From Cryomorphaceae bacterium (GTDB lineage: Bacteria > Bacteroidota > Bacteroidia > Flavobacteriales > BACL11): a DNA stretch of 6,269 bases. Shown here in pieces: positions 1-5,400 of this stretch. The first letter of the stretch is position 1; each line of letters opens with the position of its first letter. The translations under genes were made by a program, and so were the position numbers. Below the pieces are notes generated by a model. It did no database searches and was not told the origin of the DNA. It saw only the letters and a list, made by a program, of their open reading frames with translations. The stretch is taken from positions 1-6,269 of the forward strand of contig CATEYX010000108.1 of assembly GCA_949511925.1 (NCBI GenBank), written 5' to 3'.

Positions 1-336
1 CAAAATATCATTTCTTACTTACAACACGGAACTAATGTTAATATTTTATCATCAGTTAATAAAATGCTTGCAGATATAAAGCATTGTATAACTGAGAAAG
101 ATGTCACTGTAAACATAGATGGTGTTAAAACGGTAATTCTTTCAGGTAAGATGTTAGATATTTTATCAACGAAAGACTCATATATTATTTGCGGCTATGA
201 GCAAGATAATGGTAATTATAATAAGTTTAATGTCAATTACGTTGATGTTGATATTATAAGAGAAGCAAAATGGTATAAAATTGAGGTTGATAGTAAGATA
301 GGTTTTGTATATCAAAAATTTGTTACCTTGCAATAA
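1..336 (+). CDS. SH3b-like domain protein, C-terminal fragment (5' end outside window)
   Basis: The reading frame is open from the first base to the TAA at 334-336, so the gene is cut by the window edge and at least 111 codons are present. The ATG at 64 is internal and should not be taken as the start. The last 20 or so residues (W91 to Q111 of the fragment; WYKIEVDSKIGFVYQKFV) match the usual end of a bacterial SH3 domain, in which a WYKV strand is followed by a G(Y/W/F)V turn. A G-T-N-V-N-I-L stretch at residues 10-16 looks like the first SH3b strand. About 70 residues lie between the two, whereas a normal SH3b has only a short loop there, so this is either a large insertion or two separate repeats. 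SH3b domains usually bind cell-wall peptides or other proteins. No enzyme domain is visible in the fragment, so overall function is unknown. Confidence 0.7.
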   Translation, partial: QNIISYLQHGTNVNILSSVNKMLADIKHCITEKDVTVNIDGVKTVILSGKMLDILSTKDSYIICGYEQDNGNYNKFNVNYVDVDIIREAKWYKIEVDSKIGFVYQKFVTLQ

Positions 337-362
337 TTGCTTAATTAAATAGAACAGCAAAA

Positions 363-412
363 TTTTGTGGGCCTCTCAGTCCTAAGTTCGAACTTTTTTA
401 GAAGATTTTTAC
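363..412 (-). repeat. Imperfect direct repeat, copy 1, tRNA-3'-end-like
   Basis: Copy 1 shares three blocks in the same order and orientation with copy 2 at 999-1040: TTTTG(G)TGGGCCT, TCGAACTT (388-395) and ATTTTTAC (405-412). The spacers between the blocks differ in length. Read on the minus strand it contains GTTCGAAC followed by GGCCCAC, like a T-loop followed by an acceptor strand, but the spacing is wrong for a tRNA and the CCA end is degraded. It sits in the 86-base gap between two converging genes. The similarity is visible by eye; that it descends from a tRNA is inference. Confidence 0.45.
384..399 (+). terminator. Weak hairpin plus T-run, possible terminator of the SH3b-like gene
   Basis: AAGTTCGAACTT (384-395) is a perfect 12-base inverted repeat running directly into a T-run (394-399). 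It lies about 48 bases after the stop of the plus-strand gene. The stem would be only four or five base pairs around a tight loop, so termination is uncertain; the palindrome may just reflect the tRNA-like repeat it lies in. Confidence 0.25.
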
Positions 413-422
413 GATTAGATAT

Positions 423-935
423 TTAAAAGTCGATTCCCAGATGTACTCCAAACATATAGTGAATACCTTCTTGCTCTATGCCTATGTCAATTTGAGGCCC
501 AATATGTAATTCTCCAAAAGGTATTTCATATGCTAATTCAACATGTTGTGCAAACTGATATTCAGTTTCTTCTTCATGTCCTTCATCATGCCCTTCATTA
601 TGTTCTTCTTCTGATACTCTAAGAATACCTGCAGCATAAGCTACTGTGATTCCAAAATCAAAACGATATAAACTAATTAGTGACAATGAATGATGGGCAT
701 GATCATCTAGTATCGTTTCAAATGAGATTCCTGCTCCAAGTTTATTATTTAATCCAATCCCTTTTATGTAATGAGAGTGAATTCCTATTGCATTCTCATG
801 TTTAGGGATAAAACCTATACCTATAGCGAATTCATTCTCATGTGCATGCTCTTCATGTGAATGATTATCATCATGATTGTGCTGAGAAAAAGAAATTAAA
901 GGGGATATTAAAAATATTAAAATTATTTTTTTCAT
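423..935 (-). CDS. Histidine-rich outer-membrane beta-barrel protein
   Basis: This is a 170-residue secreted protein. Residues 1-18 (MKKIILIFLISPLISFSQ) form a clear signal peptide, which fixes the ATG at 935. The mature N-terminus (19-33) is an H/D/E-rich tail with six histidines, and there are 19 histidines in all, including a cluster at 79-82 and a repeated H-x-E-G-H segment at 112-120. The rest can be read as eight alternating beta strands (about 36-44, 49-60, 66-76, 82-93, 95-107, 126-138, 143-155, 157-170) ending in a C-terminal Phe, as outer-membrane barrels do. The His/Glu cluster at 109-123 would then be a loop between strands 5 and 6. I recognise the layout (short His-rich tail, G-I-H-x-H-Y strand, HIGP strand, C-terminal GxxF) from unnamed Bacteroidota proteins with no assigned function. 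Binding of Zn, Cu, Ni or Co is plausible from composition but is inference. The gene stands alone, downstream of a terminator and between two imperfect repeats. Confidence 0.8.
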   Translation of the reverse strand: MKKIILIFLISPLISFSQHNHDDNHSHEEHAHENEFAIGIGFIPKHENAIGIHSHYIKGIGLNNKLGAGISFETILDDHAHHSLSLISLYRFDFGITVAYAAGILRVSEEEHNEGHDEGHEEETEYQFAQHVELAYEIPFGELHIGPQIDIGIEQEGIHYMFGVHLGIDF

Positions 936-939
936 TTTT

Positions 940-947
940 CAAAAGTA
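940..947 (-). promoter_or_regulatory. -7 element TACTTTTG upstream of the His-rich barrel gene
   Basis: The minus strand reads TACTTTTG, an exact match to the Bacteroidota -7 consensus TAnnTTTG, ending four bases before the ATG at 935. Transcription would begin at or next to the start codon, giving a leaderless or nearly leaderless mRNA. I see no good -33 TTG at the usual spacing, so this is a motif match and not a proven promoter. Confidence 0.4.
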
Positions 948-972
948 TTATTATTTTCATAATTATAAATAA

Positions 973-996
973 AAACCCACTCAATTGAGTAGGTTT
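973..996 (-). terminator. Hairpin terminator after the M3 peptidase operon
   Basis: The inverted repeat is built on the perfect palindrome ACTCAATTGAGT (979-990), extended by CCC/GG and AAA/TTT pairing with one mismatch (978 against 991). On the minus strand the stem is followed by TTTTTATTT, the expected U-tract, about 50 bases after the peptidase stop. On the plus strand TTTATTTTT follows, so it could act in both directions, but no plus-strand gene reads into it. Confidence 0.75.
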
Positions 997-998
997 AT

Positions 999-1040
999 TT
1001 TTGGTGGGCCTTACGGTACTCGAACTTAGATCATTTTTAC
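999..1040 (-). repeat. Imperfect direct repeat, copy 2, tRNA 3'-end remnant
   Basis: On the minus strand, bases 1024 to 1002 have exactly the spacing of a tRNA 3' end: T-loop TTCGAGT, five bases (ACCGT), seven acceptor bases (AAGGCCC), discriminator A, then CCA. Base 1025 supplies the conserved G before the T-loop. The bases before it (CTAAG) do not pair with ACCGT, and there is no matching 5' acceptor strand, because the peptidase coding region begins at 1047. This is therefore a decayed fragment and not a working tRNA. It shares blocks with copy 1 at 363-412, so the two copies bracket the His-rich barrel gene. Confidence 0.5.
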
Positions 1041-1046
1041 TGAAAT

Positions 1047-2768
1047 TTAACTTAATTTTTCTAATTCTTCTTTTATGAAATCAGCTAGTTCTTTTACATA
1101 GCTTGCTGAAAAATCAAATTTAATTCCTGCTGTTTCATAAATCTCACCTATTGTTTTTGTGTATCCCAGTTTAAGTGCATCCATATAATTATCAAGTCCT
1201 TGCTCTCCTAATTGTTTATATGAACGCCACATGGCAATTGCTCCTAGTTGCGCCATTCCATATTCAATATAGTAGAAAGGCACCTCATATAAATGCAATT
1301 GTTTTTGCCAAAGATTAGCGTGTACATTTTGATTTCCTTCCCAATCAATAATTTGATTTCCTAATTCAGCTGAAATCTCTAACCATTTCTCTTTTCTCTG
1401 CTTTGCTGTATGTTCTGTAGTATAAATCCAATGTTGGAATTTGTCAATAGAAGCAATCCAAGGTAATCCCTCCAAAACTTTTTCTAATTGTTCAAGTTTG
1501 GCTCTTTTTAAATCAGCTGCATCAGAATAGAATACATCCCAATGATCCATAGATAAAAGTTCCATTGCCATAGAAGCTAATTCAGCAACTTCAGAAGGGG
1601 TAGATTTGAATTCTGTTAAGGATAAATCTCTACTTAAGAAGGAGTGAACCGCATGACCACCTTCATGAACCATAGTGACTAGATCTCTTTGGGAACCAAC
1701 AGCATTCATGTAAATAAAAGGAACGCCAATCTCATAAAGTGGATACATAAATCCTCCCGGAGCTTTTCCATTTTTTGATTCTAGATCCAAATGCTTCATG
1801 GCTTTCATAGTTGCAAGAGACTCTCCAAAATATGGCCTTAATCTATTGAAACATTCTATTGATAAATCAGTTAGTTCTGTTCCACCATCAAAAGGCTTTA
1901 AAGGTGCTAATCCATCTACATCAACAGCTGTATCCCAAGGCTTGTATGATATGTTTCCTAATTTTTCTTTTCTTCTTTGTTCGAAAGAATTGATAATAGG
2001 AACAATTTCTTGGGCAATAGCATCATGGAAATTGAAACAATCTTTAGGTGTGTAATCAAAACGTCCTAAAGCTGCAAACATATAATCACGATAATTATCA
2101 AATCCAGCATTGCTAGCAATTTTTTGTCTTAAAAGAATTAGTTCGTCATATAAATCATCTAATGCCTTTTCATCTTGCAACCTTCTGCTACTTATCTTAT
2201 TATAAATCTCTTCTCTTTTAGCTCTATCCGTACTTTTTAATAATAGTGCAGCCTTTTGCATAGTCATCTTTTCGCCATCTACTTCAATAGACATTTTTGC
2301 TGAGATAGCTCCATATTCCTGTTGCTTTTCTTCCATTGTAGTGAACAAAGGGATATTCTCTTTTCGGAATATCTCAATTTGTTTTTTTACACTTCTTAAG
2401 TAGATACGGTATTTTTCTTGGTCAAGGTCTTTTAAATAAGGACTCTTAACTAATTTTAAATTTAATTTATGAGAATATGGTGCTGTATTTGGTGATATTT
2501 CTTTAATCCAAAATGAAAATCGTTCGCCTAATTCTTTGTCAGTAGTATCAATATTCATTTTGATATAACGCCAAGCCATATCTTCCTCTAAAACTGCAGA
2601 AAGTTCTGATTGATCTAACATCCATTGCTCTAACTCAAGAACATTAGAAATCTCCCTGTCAACTAAGTTATCAAATAATGATTTAATTTTATCCCAAGAA
2701 TTTATAACTAAATCTTCAGGAACAAATTTTCTTATTGGACGAGTTGGTATTGCAATTGTGCTTTCCAT
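1047..2768 (-). CDS. M3 family zinc oligoendopeptidase (PepF-like)
   Basis: This is a complete 573-residue metallopeptidase of the M3 (thimet/oligoendopeptidase F) family, which cleaves short peptides, usually in the cytoplasm; no signal peptide is visible. The zinc motif HEGGH lies at residues 368-372 with catalytic Glu369. It is followed by the family's second motif, S-E-V-A-E-L-A-S-M-A-M-E-L, at 392-404, in which Glu396 is the likely third zinc ligand. The conserved stretch around 492-503 (H-L-Y-E-V-P-F-Y-Y-I-E-Y) carries the His and Tyr residues that position substrate in M3 enzymes. The N-terminal 200 residues are largely helical, as expected for the lid over the active-site channel. Length is normal for the shorter, roughly 550-600-residue M3 group, and no key residue is missing. 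The ATG at 2768 lies five bases after the DUF5606 stop, so the two genes form an operon. The name pepF is often used, but exact subfamily cannot be settled by eye. Confidence 0.95.
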   Translation of the reverse strand: MESTIAIPTRPIRKFVPEDLVINSWDKIKSLFDNLVDREISNVLELEQWMLDQSELSAVLEEDMAWRYIKMNIDTTDKELGERFSFWIKEISPNTAPYSHKLNLKLVKSPYLKDLDQEKYRIYLRSVKKQIEIFRKENIPLFTTMEEKQQEYGAISAKMSIEVDGEKMTMQKAALLLKSTDRAKREEIYNKISSRRLQDEKALDDLYDELILLRQKIASNAGFDNYRDYMFAALGRFDYTPKDCFNFHDAIAQEIVPIINSFEQRRKEKLGNISYKPWDTAVDVDGLAPLKPFDGGTELTDLSIECFNRLRPYFGESLATMKAMKHLDLESKNGKAPGGFMYPLYEIGVPFIYMNAVGSQRDLVTMVHEGGHAVHSFLSRDLSLTEFKSTPSEVAELASMAMELLSMDHWDVFYSDAADLKRAKLEQLEKVLEGLPWIASIDKFQHWIYTTEHTAKQRKEKWLEISAELGNQIIDWEGNQNVHANLWQKQLHLYEVPFYYIEYGMAQLGAIAMWRSYKQLGEQGLDNYMDALKLGYTKTIGEIYETAGIKFDFSASYVKELADFIKEELEKLS

Positions 2769-2773
2769 AATTA

Positions 2774-3214
2774 TTATTTTTTAGGTGTAGATTTTTTCTT
2801 TGGACTTTTAACTTCTTTCTTCTCTACTTTAGGTAATTCAATTAATCCTTTTTTCTGTAGAGCATTATACCATTGTATTACTTTCTTAATATCAGAAATG
2901 TAAACCCTTTCTTCATCATAATCAGTAAGAATTCTCCTGAAATAAGTAGTTAATTGATTGGTTGAAGATTTATGGTTTAAGGCTTGTTCTCCATTCTCCT
3001 TTTTTGCAATATCATCAAAAATTTCGGATAAAGGTTTTGTGTCATCATAAGTGTATATTCCTATTTCTTCAAGCATATTTGCTTGATTGTCAGAATATAA
3101 AGGAGATTTTTTTCCATCTGTGAATGATTCAACAATTACTGTATTATTTCCTTTTGAAACTACTTTGTAAAGTCCTGGTTTACCAGCTACATTTATTATT
3201 CCTTCTAAATTCAT
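2774..3214 (-). CDS. DUF5606 domain protein
   Basis: This is a 146-residue protein of a Bacteroidota-restricted family of unknown function. The family signature is easy to see: an N-terminal strand pair with G-K-P-G-L-Y-K at 11-17, I-V-E-S and D-G-K-K in the next 20 residues, L-E-E-I-x-I-Y-T at 48-55, and Y-D-x-E-R-V-Y-x-S-D-I-K-K at 99-111 followed by W-Y-N-x-L. The tail after about residue 128 is lysine-rich and probably disordered (ending KSPKKKSTPKK), which suggests contact with nucleic acid or another acidic partner; that is inference. The frame stays open to a TTG at 3235, but that TTG lies inside the -7 promoter element, and family members begin with M-(D/N)-L just before this point, so ATG 3214 is chosen. 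It is cytoplasmic, and is the first gene of an operon with the M3 peptidase. Confidence 0.88.
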   Translation of the reverse strand: MNLEGIINVAGKPGLYKVVSKGNNTVIVESFTDGKKSPLYSDNQANMLEEIGIYTYDDTKPLSEIFDDIAKKENGEQALNHKSSTNQLTTYFRRILTDYDEERVYISDIKKVIQWYNALQKKGLIELPKVEKKEVKSPKKKSTPKK

Positions 3215-3232
3215 ATTTATAATTTTGGAATG

Positions 3233-3240
3233 CAAATGTA
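3233..3240 (-). promoter_or_regulatory. -7 element TACATTTG of the DUF5606-peptidase operon
   Basis: The minus strand reads TACATTTG, an exact TAnnTTTG match, 18 bases before ATG 3214, which leaves room for a short leader. It overlaps the TTG at 3235, which therefore cannot be the translation start if this promoter is used. About 20 bases further upstream there is only TTTA in place of the -33 TTTG. Confidence 0.6.
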
Positions 3241-3287
3241 TAATTTTTAATAAGATATTTTAAATTAGTTTTCTGAAATAAATTGTG

Positions 3288-3295
3288 TAGTATTG
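3288..3295 (+). promoter_or_regulatory. Possible -7 element TAGTATTG of the MFS gene
   Basis: TAGTATTG differs from TAnnTTTG at one position and lies nine bases before ATG 3305. It sits back to back with the minus-strand promoter in the 90-base divergent region 3215-3304. No clear -33 element is seen. Confidence 0.4.
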
Positions 3296-3304
3296 GCATC
3301 TAAT

Positions 3305-4552
3305 ATGAGTGTATTCAAAATTAAAAATAGAAAAGAAGTTTTTGCTTGGTCGTTATATGATTTCGCTAACCAACCTTTTACGACTATTATTGTTACTTTT
3401 ATTTATAGTGCTTTTTTTGTAAAAGTAATTGCTGCTGATGAGCAAGAAGGAACTTTTTTATGGACTAATGCAATTGCAATTACAGCTGTTGTAGTTTCTC
3501 TACTTTCTCCTGTACTCGGTGCTTTGGCAGATAGAGGTGGCTACCGCAAGTTCTTTCTTATTCTTTCCACTTTGATATGTGCATTATTTTCTATTTTATT
3601 ATATTTCCCCACTGAAGGTGAAGTGTACTATGCACTAACATGTTTTGTGATTGCAAATATTGCCTTTGAAATGGGAAGTGTTTTTTGTAATTCGTATTTG
3701 CCTGACTTATCTAATTCTAAAAATATTGGTAGGATTTCAGGCTATGCTTGGGGATTAGGGTTTGTAGGTGGTTTACTAGCTTTGTTTTTGTCGCTATTTT
3801 TATTTGATATTAATAATCCTGATGAAATCAGAAAAATAAATATTCTTGTTGGAGTTTGGTTTTTATTATTTAGTATTCCTACCTTCTTGTTTGTGAATGA
3901 CAAGAAAAGAGAAAAATTTAATAGAAATCATATTCATTCTTCTTTTCATTCACTAAATGATACATTTAAAAGTATTTCTAGTTATAGAAAGATTTATAGA
4001 TTTCTGATTGCTAGATTATTTTTTAATGATGGACTAATTACCATTTTCGCTTTAGGAGGAGTGTATGCTGTTGGAACTTTAGATTTTAGTTTTGAAGAAG
4101 TGATGATGCTTGGAATTGTATTAAACCTTTGTGCTGGTGCTGGATCATTTTTATTTGGATACATTGAAGATAAAATTGGTGCCAATAAGGTGATTAATAT
4201 TTCTCTACTTGTTTTGATTATAGCAACATTAATAGCATACCATTCTCCTGATACAACTCATCCTAAAGAATGGTTTTGGGTTGCAGGGGTTTTACTTGGT
4301 TTTATGGTTGGTCCGAATCAATCTTGCAGTCGATCATTAATGGCAAGGCTTACACCAAAAGATAAGCAAAATGAATTTTTTGGTTTTTTTGCACTTACAG
4401 GAAAAGCAACTTCATTCTTAGGCCCTTTGCTTTTTGGAATTATAACTAAATTTCATAGCCAGCAAATGGCCCTATGGGTTGTAGTTATTCTATTATTGAT
4501 AGGTCTTATTTTATTTAACAGAACAGATGATAAGCAAGCAGATCTTAATTAG
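3305..4552 (+). CDS. UMF1-type major facilitator superfamily transporter
   Basis: This is a 415-residue inner-membrane protein with the hydrophobic pattern of 12 transmembrane segments. Near the N-terminus, W-S-L-Y-D-F-A-N-Q-P-F-T-T (15-27) matches the W-x-L-Y-D-(W/F)-A-N signature of the UMF1 (Atg22-like) branch of the MFS. G-A-L-A-D-R-G-G-Y-R-K at 72-82 is the MFS loop 2-3 motif, and its half-repeat, G-Y-I-E-D-K-I-G-A-N-K, occurs at 285-295. Y-L-P-D-L at 131-135 is another UMF1-like feature. Segments before and after the central cytoplasmic loop (about 199-232, rich in K, R, H and S) divide the protein into two six-helix halves. Fungal Atg22 exports amino acids from the vacuole; the substrate of bacterial relatives is generally unknown. 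The frame extends to a TTG at 3293, but that codon lies in a likely promoter element, so ATG 3305 is preferred. It is divergent from the DUF5606 operon and 19 bases upstream of the cytochrome gene. Confidence 0.88.
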   Translation: MSVFKIKNRKEVFAWSLYDFANQPFTTIIVTFIYSAFFVKVIAADEQEGTFLWTNAIAITAVVVSLLSPVLGALADRGGYRKFFLILSTLICALFSILLYFPTEGEVYYALTCFVIANIAFEMGSVFCNSYLPDLSNSKNIGRISGYAWGLGFVGGLLALFLSLFLFDINNPDEIRKINILVGVWFLLFSIPTFLFVNDKKREKFNRNHIHSSFHSLNDTFKSISSYRKIYRFLIARLFFNDGLITIFALGGVYAVGTLDFSFEEVMMLGIVLNLCAGAGSFLFGYIEDKIGANKVINISLLVLIIATLIAYHSPDTTHPKEWFWVAGVLLGFMVGPNQSCSRSLMARLTPKDKQNEFFGFFALTGKATSFLGPLLFGIITKFHSQQMALWVVVILLLIGLILFNRTDDKQADLN

Positions 4553-4559
4553 TTTTTTG

Positions 4560-4567
4560 TAATTTTG
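4560..4567 (+). promoter_or_regulatory. -7 element TAATTTTG before the cytochrome gene
   Basis: TAATTTTG is an exact TAnnTTTG match in the 19-base gap after the MFS stop, ending four bases before ATG 4572. If used, it would give the trio its own leaderless transcript in addition to any readthrough from the MFS gene. No -33 TTG at normal spacing is evident. Confidence 0.4.
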
Positions 4568-4571
4568 CTTT

Positions 4572-4892
4572 ATGATAAGATTTCTCTTTTTGTTTAGTTT
4601 ATTTATTTTTAGTTCATGTACTTGGAATGAACTTCCTAAAGTTATTTGTGTGCCTGATGAGCAAGTATACTTGGACTTGGTACAACCAATAATTGAGAAT
4701 AATTGTATTTCTTGTCATTCCACACCAGCTAATATGCCTGCTGTTCTTGGGTCATATGATGGTGTAATTGACGCCTTAAGAAACTATTCCTTAAAAGAAG
4801 AAGTTATAAATCGTACTATGCCTCCTTATGGATCACCTCCACTGAGTGATTCAGAGATTAATATTATTCAAAAATGGGCAGATTGTGAATAA
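4572..4892 (+). CDS. Lipoprotein c-type cytochrome, single heme
   Basis: This is a 106-residue protein with a hydrophobic N-terminus ending in the lipobox F-S-S-C16, so it is probably cleaved before Cys16 and lipid-anchored in the envelope. It has one heme c attachment motif, C-I-S-C-H at 45-49, preceded by a helix (about 32-44) as in class I cytochromes. Met83 in R-T-M-P-P-Y-G is the likely second axial ligand, and L-S-D-S-E-I-N-I-I-Q-K-W (91-102) is the typical C-terminal helix of small cytochrome c domains. Two extra cysteines, C26 and C105, could form a disulfide that closes the fold. It would carry electrons in the periplasm; the partner enzyme is not in the window. The next gene starts inside its last codons, so the two are translated together. 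Confidence 0.9.
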   Translation: MIRFLFLFSLFIFSSCTWNELPKVICVPDEQVYLDLVQPIIENNCISCHSTPANMPAVLGSYDGVIDALRNYSLKEEVINRTMPPYGSPPLSDSEINIIQKWADCE

Positions 4893-5400
4893 GTTAATTA
4901 CTTTAATATTAATATTTTTTGTAACTAATCTTTACTCTCAAAGATTTATTACTAAAGAAGCAGAGATTTCATTTTTTTCTGAAGCTCCTATTGAGGATAT
5001 ATCAGCAAAAAACAATAAAGTAAGTGCTGTTTATGATGATGAAACTAAGCAATTAGTTTTTCAGCTCAATATTTCAGATTTTATTTTCCCTAAACCGTTA
5101 ATGCAAGAACATTTTAATGAAAATTATTTAGAATCTGATAAGTTTCCTAAAGCTTCTTTTTCAGGAATTGTAGGGCAATTGAATGAGAGTACAATAGCTA
5201 CAGGTACTTTAAAAATTCATGGGGAATCTAATGAAGTTGAAGTGAAAGGAATTTTAGTGAATAGTAATGATAGTGTAATGATAGATGCTAGTTTTAGGAT
5301 TCAACTTAAAGATTTTAACATTAAAATTCCTAAAATAGTAATGTACAATATTGCTGAAGAGATTGAGGTTACTATTATAGCAAAATTAAAAGAGATATAG
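4885..5400 (+). CDS. YceI-like periplasmic protein
   Basis: This is a 171-residue secreted protein of the YceI type, a lipocalin-like barrel that in known members binds isoprenoid-type lipids in the periplasm. A GTG at 4885 is chosen as start because it is followed at once by a good signal peptide (MNKLITLILIFFVTNLYSQ). The longer frame from GTG 4846 would put a hydrophilic stretch ahead of it, deep inside the cytochrome gene. Family features are M-Q-E-H-F-N-E-N-Y-L-E-S-D-K-F-P-K-A-S-F (73-92), G-T-L-K-I-H-G (107-113) and L-K-D-F-N-I-K-I-P (141-149), matching the M..HF...Yl.s..yP.a.F, G.L.ihG and DfgI..P patterns. The start overlaps the cytochrome stop by eight bases, and the stop codon TAG touches the ATG of the next gene, both signs of translational coupling. 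The ligand is unknown. Confidence 0.88.
   Translation: MNKLITLILIFFVTNLYSQRFITKEAEISFFSEAPIEDISAKNNKVSAVYDDETKQLVFQLNISDFIFPKPLMQEHFNENYLESDKFPKASFSGIVGQLNESTIATGTLKIHGESNEVEVKGILVNSNDSVMIDASFRIQLKDFNIKIPKIVMYNIAEEIEVTIIAKLKEI

Noticed and set aside
178..360. Minus-strand 60-codon open frame opposite the SH3b-like gene
   Set aside because: Low-complexity I/N/L-rich translation antisense to a frame that is open from the window edge and has a recognisable domain end; AT-rich shadow.
1002..1078. Complete tRNA gene on the minus strand
   Set aside because: Only the 3' end fits. The T-stem cannot pair, no 5' acceptor strand complementary to AAGGCCC exists, and bases from 1047 onward are peptidase coding sequence.
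1798..2055. Plus-strand 85-codon open frame inside the M3 peptidase gene
   Set aside because: Fully antisense to a well-conserved enzyme region; no recognisable domain and no promoter.
3233..3235. TTG start for the DUF5606 gene (seven extra residues)
   Set aside because: The TTG is part of the -7 promoter element TACATTTG, and the family's conserved N-terminus starts at ATG 3214.
3293..3295. TTG start for the MFS gene (four extra residues)
   Set aside because: It lies in the likely -7 element TAGTATTG; ATG 3305 is a normal start and keeps the whole UMF1 signature.
3994..4185. Minus-strand 63-codon open frame inside the MFS gene
   Set aside because: Antisense shadow of transmembrane coding sequence with no family features.
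4846..4884. GTG 4846 as start of the YceI-like gene
   Set aside because: It would place 13 residues, some polar or charged, ahead of a standard signal peptide and overlap the cytochrome C-terminal helix coding region by 47 bases.
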